Below, piece after piece: positions 7,403 to 17,393 of a stretch of 64,000 bases of DNA; position 1 is the first letter of the stretch, and the number at the start of each line of letters is the position of its first letter. Made by a program: the position numbers and the translations under genes. A model generated the notes under the pieces. That model was not told the DNA's origin. It searched no databases and was given only the letters and a program-made list of their open reading frames with translations. The DNA is from Eubacteriales bacterium mix99 (GTDB taxonomy: Bacteria > Bacillota > Clostridia > Caldicoprobacterales > DTU083), in assembly GCA_038396605.1 (NCBI GenBank), contig CP121690.1, forward strand, positions 3,004,356 through 3,068,355, in the 5' to 3' direction.

Positions 7403-9706
7403 CTATTGACTGGCATTTCTGAATTCTCCGGGTGTAAAGCCGGTACATTTGCGAAAGGCATTGATAAATGTACCAACATTATTAAAACCGGACTTTACTG
7501 CGGCATCCTTGACTTTTTCATTCCCAAGCAGATAGTCCTTTGCTATCACCACTCTTTTTTCATTTACATAATCCACATAACTTTTACAGAAATGCTCCCT
7601 GAAAAAACGGCTTAAATACTGGGGCGTGACATGAAACACATCCGCCAGCCTTTCCAGACTGAGCTGATGATCCAGAAAATGTTCATCTATATAGACCCGG
7701 ATTCCTTTCTCCAGCTTTGCTGGCCGTTCGCTCTGCTGTATCTTGATTTCTTTACAGACCTGAATGACCTTTTCCTTGATATCCAATAGAAAATAGGACA
7801 TATCCCGATGTCCGTTGTCCGGATTATCCAGCTCCCGAATGCTTTGAAAGATGGAATCGCAATGCTTCAGGCTTAACTCTTCCATTGCCTTAACCACTGA
7901 GCAGTACAAATCATACAAAAAAAGTTCCATCATCTCATAGGTCAGCTGTTTATGAAGACAGTTTTCATTATAAACACTGCTCACAACTTCCAGTGCTTCT
8001 TCCTGTTTCCCTGACTTTATGGCATTTATCAGTTGTATTTCCTTTGAAACAGGAAATGCAAACAAATTATCATTCTTCAGGATATCATTATAGTACACAA
8101 TCTCTTCATTCATCAGCCCGGCATAATGAAGGGCCTCTTCTGCCTCCTCATAAGAGCGGGATAAATTCATGTGACCCTTATAGATATTTCCTATCCCCGC
8201 TGATAAAACAATATCCAGTTTGTTCTCCGGATCCTTTTTCAGCTTTGTTGCCAGCGCATACAGGTTCTCCTGTAAACTGTCCGGGTTTGCAACATCCGAC
8301 CCACAGATGCAGGCAATGGTATTATGGCCCATTTCCACTGCATATCCTACACAGTGATCTTTCACGACTTCTTCTATGGCATTGCATAATGCAATCTTGT
8401 ACAATTCCTTTTGCCCGTCCTGTTTCTTATCAGCCGTTTCTTTCATCTTTACATGAAACAATGCCACTGCAGAAACAGTGAAGTCCAGACGAATGCCCAG
8501 CAATTGATTCATTGAATCGCTTTGACTTTCCTGGCAATTTTCATCCCCCCCTATAATTTCAGCCAGATAACGCTGTCTTATGACAGGGATATACCTCTTC
8601 ATTATCTTCTGATTCGACTTTATTTCTTCACTGGAAGATTGTATTATATTTGATATAACCTGATAATCATCCTTTTCTTCCGCCTGATCTCCATATGCTG
8701 TTTGTATGAACTGTATGATGTTCCTGATCGGCGCATAATTTCTGTTAGCAGCAAAAAAAGATATCATAAAAGCAAAAAAACCAAACAGAACGATAATGCA
8801 TATGGTGGACAATTTCAAGATCTTTACCTGATCAATGAATGCGTTATATGGAATAATGCTTACATATCTCCAGTTGTTTTTTGTCGATGTGATGTGTACC
8901 TTTAGCACTTTTCCTTCTGATGTTGCAATCGTTTCCGCAGCTGTCCGGGATCGCAGATTTTTTTCTGTAATATCCGTACCATGCCAGGGATTCTCCGATA
9001 CAATGACCCGGCGGTCATGGCCCAGTATATACAGGCTTCCATGATATCCTTTCAGTACTTCCGAAAATGTATCCAGATACCGATCCTGATTCATAAGCAC
9101 CAGGATACATCCCAGATTATCCTGTGCATTGGGCAGAGAATCCTTAAAAAGAATTTTCTTATCTATATTGCCGGCACAAGTATTTACTGTAACAGGAATG
9201 GTCTTTCGAAAATCTGCTTTCCTTATGGCATCTGTCCATTTTCCAAACTCCGCCTGGTCAGACGTGTGGGGATAGACGCAGCTGAAAAAGATCTCCGGAG
9301 TATAGAGACCGGTCGGCGACACAATAGAGTTGTTCTTTCTGGAATAGATATAGATATCTCCGATAAAATTGTTTAAAATTGTATATTTCCGTAAATCCAA
9401 CATCACCGGCCTGGCCAATGAGCTCAAATCCCGTGCAGATTCCGCTTTTGTATAAAGAAAATCATGTAGCCTTTGATTCAGGGAAAACTCACTGGATATC
9501 CTATAAAGCCCTTCCACAAAAGAATCCACTGTATCGGAAGATTGCTGCAAAGCCGCCAGACTATCTTTCTCAATTTTATCCTCCATAATTTTCAATGTCT
9601 GATAATAATGAACGGCTCCAAGGACAATCATTGGAATGGCCAATAGGATCAAATAGGATAGAAATATTCGGCTGAAAGCCTTGTTGTGCTTCCATAAGCC
9701 TGCCAT
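7403..9706 (-). CDS. Membrane-bound AraC-family regulator (YesN/YtcQ-neighbour type)
   Basis: 767 residues. Membrane helices near residues 14-36 and 295-317 bracket an extracellular sensor (Cache-like) region; a cytoplasmic segment follows and the last 100 residues form a double HTH of the AraC family (LSLERLADVFHVTPQYLSRFF, then VKDAAVKSGFNNVGTFINAF and the P-G-E-F signature). This class sits beside LplB/LplC/LipO transporters and activates them when the extracellular domain senses oligosaccharide, directly or through a binding protein. The ATG at 9706 is preferred over a TTG 18 bases upstream because GGGGGA fits it. It is 220 bases upstream of the broken transporter operon, same strand. Confidence 0.9.
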   Translation of the reverse strand: MAGLWKHNKAFSRIFLSYLILLAIPMIVLGAVHYYQTLKIMEDKIEKDSLAALQQSSDTVDSFVEGLYRISSEFSLNQRLHDFLYTKAESARDLSSLARPVMLDLRKYTILNNFIGDIYIYSRKNNSIVSPTGLYTPEIFFSCVYPHTSDQAEFGKWTDAIRKADFRKTIPVTVNTCAGNIDKKILFKDSLPNAQDNLGCILVLMNQDRYLDTFSEVLKGYHGSLYILGHDRRVIVSENPWHGTDITEKNLRSRTAAETIATSEGKVLKVHITSTKNNWRYVSIIPYNAFIDQVKILKLSTICIIVLFGFFAFMISFFAANRNYAPIRNIIQFIQTAYGDQAEEKDDYQVISNIIQSSSEEIKSNQKIMKRYIPVIRQRYLAEIIGGDENCQESQSDSMNQLLGIRLDFTVSAVALFHVKMKETADKKQDGQKELYKIALCNAIEEVVKDHCVGYAVEMGHNTIACICGSDVANPDSLQENLYALATKLKKDPENKLDIVLSAGIGNIYKGHMNLSRSYEEAEEALHYAGLMNEEIVYYNDILKNDNLFAFPVSKEIQLINAIKSGKQEEALEVVSSVYNENCLHKQLTYEMMELFLYDLYCSVVKAMEELSLKHCDSIFQSIRELDNPDNGHRDMSYFLLDIKEKVIQVCKEIKIQQSERPAKLEKGIRVYIDEHFLDHQLSLERLADVFHVTPQYLSRFFREHFCKSYVDYVNEKRVVIAKDYLLGNEKVKDAAVKSGFNNVGTFINAFRKCTGFTPGEFRNASQ

Positions 9707-9811
9707 GCTTATTCCCCCTAACAAAGGCAGCCATAGGAATTATCTCAGCATATCCTCTTTTTTCACTACAAATCAATCCTTATGATTCTTCCAGGAAGAA
9801 TATTACTTTTA

Positions 9812-11953
9812 TCAAAAGCTTATTTCAACCGACAAAGGCCGTATGCCTGTCAGGGCCACACTTCTTTGATCCGGCTGGCTTATCCCTGCAAAAACCGTAA
9901 AGTGATTGCTGTCCAGGTATCGGTTTCCTTCCCCGTCCACGATATTCATAGCTTTGTTGGGAATCATGGCTTCCACCACCCTGCTTTCCCCCCTCCCAAG
10001 ATGGATCCTCTGAAAGCCGCACAGGCAGGGATTGGGAACCGCATATTTAGAATTCCTGTCCTTTATATAGAACTGTACCACCTCATCGGTATCGTAGGAC
10101 CCTGCATTTTTGATTTCCACCGATAACCGGATATCGCTTTCCTTTGCTATCTTGTTCTGTATCCTCAGATCCCTTAGCTCAACCCTGCTGTAGGTAAGCC
10201 CGAATCCAAAGGGATACAGGGGCTCTGTTTCCATATAACGATAGGTCCTTCCCTTCATGGAGTAATTGGTGAATGCCGGGAGCTCTTCCACACTTCTGTA
10301 AAAGGTAACAGGCAGTTTTCCGGAAGGGGAGTAGTCGCCAAACAGACATTCTGCCGCAGCCTGACCGCCTCTGGCCCCGGGGTACCAGGTTTGAAGAATG
10401 GCATTGCACTTTTTATCGGCGAAATTGATGCTCACGGCGCTCCCTGTTGACAACAGAAGTACGGTTGGTTTCCCAACCGCCGCTACCTTCTCCAGCAGAT
10501 CCTCCTGCACCTCCGGAAGATTCAGATCTGCCTTGTCTCCGGATGCAGAGGCATTTCCGGCATCTCCCTGCTCTCCTTCCAATGTCTCATCCAGACCCAG
10601 GCAAAGGACCACCACATCGCTGTGTTCCGCCACAGTCCGGGCTTCCGCTGTCCTGTCGTTTTTCAGCCCCAGATTTTCCACCTTGTCTTTATATAAATGA
10701 CAGCCTTCCGAATAATAAACACGAACCTCATCCCCGACATAATCCTGTATTCCTTCAAGCAGCGTGATAGTCCTGGAAGGAGTCCCGTAATAGTTTCCTT
10801 TCAAAGCCAGACGACTGTTGGCGTTGGGCCCGATGACCCCGATTGTCTTTATCCTGTCTTTGTCCAAAGGCAAAATCCCGTCATTCTTCAGAAGGACCAT
10901 GCTCTTTCGGGCGGCTTCCAATGCCGCTTCATTATGCTCTCCGGAATCCACTACCGAGTAGGGAATGCTGTCGTATTCGCATTCATCAAACATGCCCAGT
11001 TTCATTCTGGTGGTAAACAGCCTTACCGCGGATCTGGTGATATCCTCTTCTGTAATCAGGTTATCCTTTAGAGCCTGCAGTAAGTGAAGATAGGTGTTTC
11101 CGCAATTTAAATCGCATCCTGCCTTTATGGCAAGAGCGGCAGACTCCGGGGCTGTGGAGGTAACAAGGTGCCCGGTATGAAAATCTGCGATTGCCCCACA
11201 GTCTGAGACAACATGGCCTTCAAATTTCCATTTGCCCCTCAGGATATCCCGAAGCAATGTATAGCTCCCGCAGCAGGGCTCTCCATTTGTACGGTTGTAC
11301 GCTCCCATGACGCCTTCCACTTTGCCTTCCAATACACAATCCTCAAATGCAGGCAGATAGGTCTCCCACATATCCTTCTTTGATGCTGTCGCATCGAATT
11401 CGTGCCGGAGGCTTTCCGGGCCGCTGTGCACTGCAAAATGCTTGACACAGGCCGCAGACTTCAGATATCTGCCATGACCCTGCAGGCCCTTTATAAAAGC
11501 GACCCCCAGTCTCCCCGTCAGATAGGGATCCTCGCCATAGGTTTCATGCCCTCTGCCCCATCTGGGATCCCGAAAGATATTTACATTGGGTGACCAGAAG
11601 GTGATTCCCTTATAGATATCCCGGTCTCCATGCTTTGCCGCTTCATTGTATTTCGCCCGCCCCTCGGTGGCAATGATATTCCCAATTACCTCCATAAAAT
11701 GTTCATCAAACATGGCAGCCATACCGATTGCCTGGGGAAACATGGTGGCCGTGCCGCCCCTCGCGACACCATGAAGGGCCTCATTCCACCAGTTATACGC
11801 AGGAATCTTCAGCCGCTCTATGGGCGGTGCATCATATTTCAGCTGGGATGCTCTTTCCTCTATGGTCATCTGATCCACCAGCTTACGCGCACGTTTTTCC
11901 GCTTCCTGCGTTGTGATTCGGTTCGTCCTTCCTTCAACTGCTTCTGCTCCCAT
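9812..11953 (-). CDS. Glycoside hydrolase family 3, beta-xylosidase/beta-glucosidase type
   Basis: 713 residues, full length for the family. N-terminal TIM barrel with the catalytic nucleophile Asp251 in VVSDCGAI, substrate-binding KHFAVHSGPE, the second alpha/beta domain with a candidate acid/base Glu in LDETLEGEQGD, and a C-terminal fibronectin-III-like domain (SVEIKNAGSYDTDEVVQFYI). The NWWNEALHGVARGG motif near residue 55 is characteristic of the xylosidase branch. No signal peptide, so it acts on imported oligosaccharides. Its neighbours xylB and xylA, upstream in the same orientation, would use the released xylose. Start has GGTGAAGAA before it; confidence in beta-xylosidase rather than glucosidase is moderate. 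Confidence 0.9.
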   Translation of the reverse strand: MGAEAVEGRTNRITTQEAEKRARKLVDQMTIEERASQLKYDAPPIERLKIPAYNWWNEALHGVARGGTATMFPQAIGMAAMFDEHFMEVIGNIIATEGRAKYNEAAKHGDRDIYKGITFWSPNVNIFRDPRWGRGHETYGEDPYLTGRLGVAFIKGLQGHGRYLKSAACVKHFAVHSGPESLRHEFDATASKKDMWETYLPAFEDCVLEGKVEGVMGAYNRTNGEPCCGSYTLLRDILRGKWKFEGHVVSDCGAIADFHTGHLVTSTAPESAALAIKAGCDLNCGNTYLHLLQALKDNLITEEDITRSAVRLFTTRMKLGMFDECEYDSIPYSVVDSGEHNEAALEAARKSMVLLKNDGILPLDKDRIKTIGVIGPNANSRLALKGNYYGTPSRTITLLEGIQDYVGDEVRVYYSEGCHLYKDKVENLGLKNDRTAEARTVAEHSDVVVLCLGLDETLEGEQGDAGNASASGDKADLNLPEVQEDLLEKVAAVGKPTVLLLSTGSAVSINFADKKCNAILQTWYPGARGGQAAAECLFGDYSPSGKLPVTFYRSVEELPAFTNYSMKGRTYRYMETEPLYPFGFGLTYSRVELRDLRIQNKIAKESDIRLSVEIKNAGSYDTDEVVQFYIKDRNSKYAVPNPCLCGFQRIHLGRGESRVVEAMIPNKAMNIVDGEGNRYLDSNHFTVFAGISQPDQRSVALTGIRPLSVEISF

Positions 11954-12051
11954 TTCTTCACCATCCTGTTTTTATAGCTTCCATACTCAATGATACGCAT
12001 AATTGTTTCAAGAATAGAACTTTACCATGTAGAGCACTCCTGTTTCCTTTA

Positions 12052-12099
12052 TAAGTTCCTATGTAAGTTCCTATGATGTACCCCATCTACACATCTACA
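12052..12099. repeat. Two adjacent short tandem duplications
   Basis: TAAGTTCCTATG is repeated twice without error at 12052-12075, and CATCTACA twice at 12084-12099, the latter running over the xylB stop codon. Both lie in the spacer between GH3 and xylB. They look like recent slippage events. Confidence 0.8.
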
Positions 12100-13561
12100 T
12101 TTTGGGAAACAAATCCTTCAGCCCCGGATAAAGGCTCCGGTATACCCGGTATCTTTCATTATAAAGAGAAACAATTGCAGGGTCCGGCTCCACTGTAGTC
12201 CGGATTTGGACAATCTTTTCCGCAATCTCCTCCACGGAAGCGTATGCTCTGCAGCCCACCGCAGCCAGCATGGCAGCGCCAAGTGCCGGCCCTTCTTCCA
12301 CGGACAGGATGTCCACCTTCAGATTCAGAACATTGGCCAGGACTTTTCTCCAGAGAGGACTTTTCGCTCCGCCGCCGCACATTTTGGTCCTCTTTATCCC
12401 GGTTCCCAGGGATCGGGCAACCTCATAGGAATCCCGGATTGCAAATGCCACTCCCTCCATCATGGCAAGGGTCATATCCTTCCGGGTGGTTTCCATGGTC
12501 ATGCCGACAAAGGCTCCTCTGGCATTGGGATCATTGTGGGGAGAACGCTCTCCCATCAAATAGGGAAGAAAATACACCCGGTTGCTGCCCAGATTATGAA
12601 TATCCTTCTGCTCTCCGGCAAAATCCTTCGTCTTCAGGATCTCTTCCATCCACCACTTATTGCAGGAAGCAGCACTGAGCACCACTCCCATGAGATGATA
12701 ATTGCCATCCGCATGGGCAAAGGCATGAAGGGCATTGTTTTTATCCACTTCAAATTGTTCGCTGGAGACAAACAGGGTGCCGGAAGTCCCAAGGGAAACG
12801 TTGCACCTTCCTTCCCCCACTGTACCGGTCCCAACTGCAGCAGCCGCATTGTCCCCTGCCCCTGCCACAATTTTGACATTCCCGGGTAAACCAAATTCCC
12901 CGGCGATCTCCTCTTTCATGGTTCCAACCACCTCATAGCTCTCATAGACGGCTGGAAGCTGTTCCTCGGTTACCTCGCATATCTGCATCATGTCTTTTGA
13001 CCAACATCTGTTTTTCACATCAAACAGCAATGTCCCCGAGGCGTCGGAAGGATCGGAACTATGTACCCCGGTCCACCGATACACGATATAATCCTTTGGG
13101 AGCATAATCTTTGCAATGCGCCTGAAATGATCCGGTTCCTGTTTCCTCATCCACAGAATCTTCGGCGCGGTAAATCCGGCAAAGGCAACGTTCGCTGTAT
13201 CCGCCGATAAACGGTCTTTCCCAATCTCCTGATTCAGGTATTCGGTCTCCTCAGCGGTTCTCTCGTCATTCCACAGAATCGCGGGACGAATCACATGATC
13301 GCTTTTGTCCAGTGCCACCAGGCCATGCATCTGTCCGCTTACTCCAATCCCGGCCACCCTGGATTTATCAATATCCGGGAGAAGTTCCCGGAGTCCATCC
13401 GATGTCTGACGATACCAGTCCTCCGAATTTTGTTCCGACCAGCCCGGCTTCGGATAGGAAATGGGATATTCCCTTGATACGCTCTTTACGCAGACACCAT
13501 TTTGATTCATCAGCAGCAGTTTTACTGCTGAGGTGCCCAAATCTATTCCAATAAAATACAT
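12095..13561 (-). CDS. xylB: Xylulokinase
   Basis: 488 residues, usual length. FGGY carbohydrate kinase with the phosphate-1 motif IGIDLGTSAVK at the N-terminus, GVSGQMHGLVALD substrate-specificity segment, AGAGDNAAAAVGTGTV, and the C-terminal adenosine motif CGGGAKSPLWRKVLANVL. It phosphorylates D-xylulose to D-xylulose-5-phosphate for the pentose phosphate pathway. AGGTG lies six bases before the ATG. The gene follows xylA at 117 bases and in the same reading frame: after the xylA stop there are 39 stop-free codons up to this ATG, made largely of a 15-bp repeat. No further in-frame ATG, GTG or TTG occurs in that spacer. Confidence 0.96.
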   Translation of the reverse strand: MYFIGIDLGTSAVKLLLMNQNGVCVKSVSREYPISYPKPGWSEQNSEDWYRQTSDGLRELLPDIDKSRVAGIGVSGQMHGLVALDKSDHVIRPAILWNDERTAEETEYLNQEIGKDRLSADTANVAFAGFTAPKILWMRKQEPDHFRRIAKIMLPKDYIVYRWTGVHSSDPSDASGTLLFDVKNRCWSKDMMQICEVTEEQLPAVYESYEVVGTMKEEIAGEFGLPGNVKIVAGAGDNAAAAVGTGTVGEGRCNVSLGTSGTLFVSSEQFEVDKNNALHAFAHADGNYHLMGVVLSAASCNKWWMEEILKTKDFAGEQKDIHNLGSNRVYFLPYLMGERSPHNDPNARGAFVGMTMETTRKDMTLAMMEGVAFAIRDSYEVARSLGTGIKRTKMCGGGAKSPLWRKVLANVLNLKVDILSVEEGPALGAAMLAAVGCRAYASVEEIAEKIVQIRTTVEPDPAIVSLYNERYRVYRSLYPGLKDLFPKM

Positions 13562-13598
13562 TTCACACCTGCCCCGTTCCTTGATGGGTCCTTTGAGG

Positions 13599-13664
13599 GT
13601 ACTTAGTTCGATGGTACTTGCTTCAATGGCACTTACTTCGATAATACTTAGTTCGATGGTACTT
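13599..13664. repeat. 15-bp tandem repeat between xylA and xylB
   Basis: Four consecutive degenerate 15-mers start at 13599, 13614, 13629 and 13644 (type sequence GTACTTAGTTCGATG), with a partial fifth. Being a multiple of three they keep the minus-strand frame of xylA/xylB open, encoding a five-residue pattern xIExS (TIELS, IIEVS, AIEAS, TIELS). Confidence 0.85.
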
Positions 13665-13678
13665 CCGGAAACAATTGC

Positions 13679-14998
13679 TTAACCAAAAAGTATGGAATTC
13701 ACAATACTCTCCAGATATTCCTGCCTTCCGGACCCAGGCAGCTCAGGCGCTCCCAGTTTTTCGGCATGTTCGGCAAGCTCCGTCAGGTTCGTCCCGCCTT
13801 CTCTGATCTTTGCGCCCAGTCCGGTTTCGAAGCTGGAGTATCTTTCCTTCACAAAGCGGTCAATCCTGCCGTCCTCTATGATCTGAGCAGCTTTGATGAG
13901 ACCCAGGGCAAAGGTGTCCATTCCCAGGATATATCCCAGGAACATATCCTCATGGGTATTGCTGGGACGCCGGTTTTTGGCATCGAAGTTGAACCCTCCG
14001 TTTTTCAGTCCACCGGCCTTTAAAACTTCATACATGCACATGGCTGCTTCATATACATTAAAGGGAAACTGATCCGTGTCCCACCCAAGAAGACAATCCC
14101 CCTGGTTTGCATCAATGCTTCCCAGCATCCCGTGGATCGCGCTGACCCGCAGCTCATGCTGGAAGGTATGTCCTGCCAGCGTCGCATGATTGGCTTCGAT
14201 ATTCAGCTTGAAATCCTGATCCAGACCATAGTCCTTCAGAAAGCCAATCGCCGTGGAAGCATCAAAATCATATTGATGCTTTGTCGGCTCCTTGGGCTTG
14301 GGTTCAATATAAAAATCTCCTTTGAAACCAATGCTCCTGCCGTATTCCACCGCCATTTTCATAAGTGCCGCAATGTTTTCCAGCTCGAATTTCATATCGG
14401 TATTCAGCAGTGTTTCATAGCCTTCCCTGCCTCCCCAGAATACATAGCCCCTGCCGCCCAGCTTTACGGTAAGATCCAGAGCTTTCTTGACCTGTGCCGC
14501 GGCAAAACAATATACATCCGCGGAATTGGTGCTCCCTGCCCCGTTCATAAATCTTGGATTGTTGAACATATTTGCCGTAGCCCAAAGAAGCTTTTTCCCG
14601 GTGTGTTTCATCTTTTCCCTGATATAATCGGAAACCTCATCCAGACGCGCATTGGTCCCGGAGATGGTTTCGGCCTCCGGCACCAGATCCGCATCATGAA
14701 AACAGAAATATTCGATGCCCAGTTTCTCCATGAACTCAAAGCCTGCATCGACTTTTGCCCTGGCATGTTCCATGGTGCCGATCTTTGATCCAAAGCTTTT
14801 GTCTGCTGTACCCACTCCGAACATATCAGCACCGGCCGCTCCAAGATTATGCCACCAGGCCATGGCAAAAGGAAGATGCTCCCTCATGGTTTTTCCCATA
14901 ATGACCCTGTCCGCATCATAATACCGGAACGCAAAAGGATTTTTGGAAGATGACCCTTCGTACTTTACCTTCGGAATGCTTTTGAATATTTCACCCAT
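13679..14998 (-). CDS. xylA: Xylose isomerase
   Basis: 439 residues, the class II length. Converts D-xylose to D-xylulose with two divalent metals. Signature motifs are all present: [14 protein letters not shown] with the catalytic His, [16 protein letters not shown], and the metal-binding [16 protein letters not shown] followed by [14 protein letters not shown] and GSIDANQGD. The ATG at 14998 is chosen because GGGGAGG stands seven bases before it; a longer frame to 15022 has none. A consensus-like promoter sits 55-85 bases upstream. The enzyme feeds xylB directly downstream. Repeats occur on both sides of the gene. Confidence 0.98.
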   Translation of the reverse strand: MGEIFKSIPKVKYEGSSSKNPFAFRYYDADRVIMGKTMREHLPFAMAWWHNLGAAGADMFGVGTADKSFGSKIGTMEHARAKVDAGFEFMEKLGIEYFCFHDADLVPEAETISGTNARLDEVSDYIREKMKHTGKKLLWATANMFNNPRFMNGAGSTNSADVYCFAAAQVKKALDLTVKLGGRGYVFWGGREGYETLLNTDMKFELENIAALMKMAVEYGRSIGFKGDFYIEPKPKEPTKHQYDFDASTAIGFLKDYGLDQDFKLNIEANHATLAGHTFQHELRVSAIHGMLGSIDANQGDCLLGWDTDQFPFNVYEAAMCMYEVLKAGGLKNGGFNFDAKNRRPSNTHEDMFLGYILGMDTFALGLIKAAQIIEDGRIDRFVKERYSSFETGLGAKIREGGTNLTELAEHAEKLGAPELPGSGRQEYLESIVNSILFG

Positions 14999-15053
14999 GA
15001 TATGCCTCCCCAATTTATTCAATTCAATGATATTTTAACCCTTGTATATACTA

Positions 15054-15082
15054 ATATTAGGGCACAGCGGGTTCGTTGTCAA
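15054..15082 (-). promoter_or_regulatory. xylA promoter
   Basis: Minus strand: TTGACA (15082-15077), 17-base spacer, TAATAT (15059-15054). The -10 lies inside the 10-bp palindrome CTAATATTAG at 15051-15060, which could contribute to an operator. Transcription would start near 15047. Confidence 0.65.
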
Positions 15083-15107
15083 GACACGAAAAGGATACGC
15101 CAGCAAC

Positions 15108-15167
15108 GATACACCAACGGATTATGAACCAACAAAAGATACGCCAGCCGATTATAAACCAACAAGT
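15108..15167. repeat. 30-bp tandem repeat upstream of xylA
   Basis: Two 30-base units start at 15108 and 15138 and match at 24 of 30 positions (shared cores GATACRCCA and CCAACAA). Partial units flank them at about 15093 and 15168. It lies between the six-hairpin glycosidase stop and the xylA promoter. Confidence 0.8.
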
Positions 15168-15224
15168 GGTACACCGGCAAAACGAATAGAGTTACGGTAA
15201 TCATCCGTTGGAGTCTGCCTATCC

Positions 15225-17357
15225 TCACCCATACTTTCGAATGCCCTCCTGCTGAACGGCCCAGGAACCGTCTTTGGGAAAGCCCGGCGCTTCTTCTTCC
15301 GGTCCCCCTTCCCATCCGGCCGCCATCAATGCAACAGCTGTCAGTAAGGCGCCATTGGCCGGAAGGTAGCACGGCAGATCACTTCGGGTGGCGTTATGTC
15401 CGTTTGCCAGAAATTGATTCTGCGGCAGATCATTTAAAAGTATGGAAACTGCAACATCCGGCTGTCCCAGCCTGGCCGCTGTCATGGCGATCATGGGATA
15501 ATCCCATCCCCAGCTTTTTTTCTTTAAATCCCATTGCCTTAATACCCTGGCAAGCGTGTTTGTCATAATCCCATGATCCACATCTTCTCCCGGCAGAACC
15601 CCGAAACATGCCAGAAAGGAAGGATGATCATAGTTATATCGTGTATAGGTATCCCGGCAGTTTTCATGGGCCAGATATACTCCTTGATACACTGGAAGTT
15701 TTGAAAGATGCTGAAGAATATCGTCCCATTCTTCACTGCGGCCTAATTTCATGCGTTCTCTCCATCTTTGCGCCACTTTTAAACCATATCTCCAGTATGA
15801 CAGCTCAAAGGATGGATTGCATACCGTCATGGGCGGATGAACTTCCTGGGCAGTGGCAATCGGCGGAGCCAGGATGTATCTTTTGTTCACTCTGTCCCAG
15901 ACGACGAAGTCCGCCATGTATTCCGCCGTTTCCAATACCAGATCTCCGTACTTCTCCAGAATTGAAACGCCGGATTCCGGGCAGGCTGATTCCTGACAGG
16001 CTTTATAACAGGCTTCTGCAAAGCTGATAGGGTGGGGCTGACACCATATCAGCAGTGGACCGATTCCGGAAGGCATGGCATCGTCCCAATCCTCCGGACC
16101 ATAGCTTTTCACCCAGCGTGCTCCGGACAATCCATGTCTTTTCGCCATCCGTTTTGCTTTGGACAAATTCGCGTTATACCAGCACAGGCTCCTCTCCAAC
16201 AAAGATGTCCTTCCCCATAAAGTAAAATGATAAGCATGCCACCAATGCATTTCCAGATTAAACTTTCCATACCAACTGTTGTTCATCAGGCCGGTTTCCT
16301 GTGGCGGCATGCTGCCCGCACAGTGAACTGCAGTAAGATATTGAGAAAGGATCAACCGCCGTTCCAGCTCTTCTGCCCCTGGATCCTTGCTGTCTGATAA
16401 CTGGACTGCTCCTCCGGCAGACCAAAACTGGCTCCAATAATTGATACTGCTGCGAAAGGTGTTCTCAATTTCATCGACATCATGCTCAAATGAACTACGC
16501 TGAAATTCAAAGCCTATCTGAAAACGATCCGATCCGGGCTGCGGGCAGACAGAAAAACAATGGGGTGCCGTCTGTTTTAAAATGCCCTGCCCGCTCCAAT
16601 GAGCTCTGACAAAATACCGGTCATCATCCAGGTTACGGAGAAATACTGCAGTATTTGTATCACTCTCAACCAGATAGGTATGATGAAATTCCGGATGCCT
16701 CCAGTCTGCAGCGGAAAGGTAATCAGGCCATCGATCCGGAAGGGAAGCTCTTCCTTCGGAAAACGACCGGCCAGGAGAAGCTCCGGGAAAGGCAAGACGA
16801 ACGGTGAGCCTTCCCTCTCGCAGCAAAGAGGATTCAATGGAAAAGACAACCTCCTCCCGAGAAGGATGGCAAGCTGTTCTCACCTGAACCGGTGTGGAAT
16901 CTATCCTGAAATAGCTTTTGAGTATTCCATGATAAAGATCGAGGGTTTGCCGAATATCCGTGATATCTTCCAAAACAGCTTTTGTTCCACCAACCTTTTT
17001 GAGTTCCATGCCGATCTGACCCAAATGCAAACGATGTGGATTTTGCCTTAAATAGGCGTAAAGATCCTTTTGCCCTTTGGAACTGGTTGGAAATCCCTGT
17101 TTACCCCAAGGCGTATCGTATTCCGTCATTTTAAAATCTTCATAGGACAGTCCGGAAGGCTTTGGATTCGTATGCCATCCCCATTGAGACTGCGTACATA
17201 AAGGCTGCCCTTTTTCATATGCTTCCGGGAAGCTTTGCATCCCGGTAACATCTGCCGTATAGGCAAACTCACCATTCCCCACAGACAGCGGAGCACGAAT
17301 ATCTGCTCTGTGATAAACGGGATTATGTCGGGTAACAAGCTGATAGCGATCTATCAT
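15225..17357 (-). CDS. Six-hairpin glycosidase-like protein (GH65/GH95-related fold)
   Basis: 710 residues. An N-terminal beta-sandwich (PLSVGNGEFAYTADVTG) is followed by an alpha/alpha-barrel-like half with conserved-looking segments NNSWYGKFNLEMHWWHAYHF, WVKSYGPEDWDDAMPSG and NPSFELSYW. I recognise the overall pattern from Gram-positive proteins annotated as GH65-like, whose substrate has not been settled. No signal peptide; the C-terminus is low in order. GAGGGGAAAA precedes the ATG. It lies upstream of xylA on the same strand, and a GH95-type fragment ends 12 codons before it in the same frame. A role in trimming pectic or xylan side chains is inferred from the locus only. Confidence 0.7.
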   Translation of the reverse strand: MIDRYQLVTRHNPVYHRADIRAPLSVGNGEFAYTADVTGMQSFPEAYEKGQPLCTQSQWGWHTNPKPSGLSYEDFKMTEYDTPWGKQGFPTSSKGQKDLYAYLRQNPHRLHLGQIGMELKKVGGTKAVLEDITDIRQTLDLYHGILKSYFRIDSTPVQVRTACHPSREEVVFSIESSLLREGRLTVRLAFPGASPGRSFSEGRASLPDRWPDYLSAADWRHPEFHHTYLVESDTNTAVFLRNLDDDRYFVRAHWSGQGILKQTAPHCFSVCPQPGSDRFQIGFEFQRSSFEHDVDEIENTFRSSINYWSQFWSAGGAVQLSDSKDPGAEELERRLILSQYLTAVHCAGSMPPQETGLMNNSWYGKFNLEMHWWHAYHFTLWGRTSLLERSLCWYNANLSKAKRMAKRHGLSGARWVKSYGPEDWDDAMPSGIGPLLIWCQPHPISFAEACYKACQESACPESGVSILEKYGDLVLETAEYMADFVVWDRVNKRYILAPPIATAQEVHPPMTVCNPSFELSYWRYGLKVAQRWRERMKLGRSEEWDDILQHLSKLPVYQGVYLAHENCRDTYTRYNYDHPSFLACFGVLPGEDVDHGIMTNTLARVLRQWDLKKKSWGWDYPMIAMTAARLGQPDVAVSILLNDLPQNQFLANGHNATRSDLPCYLPANGALLTAVALMAAGWEGGPEEEAPGFPKDGSWAVQQEGIRKYG

Positions 17358-17393
17358 CTGATATTTTCCCCTCTCGCACAGATAAATTTATAA

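Noticed and set aside
13599-13664. CRISPR array
   Set aside because: Units are 15 bp, directly abutting, with no spacers and no cas genes nearby.
15108-15167. CRISPR-like repeats of 30 bp
   Set aside because: Units abut without spacers and diverge from each other.
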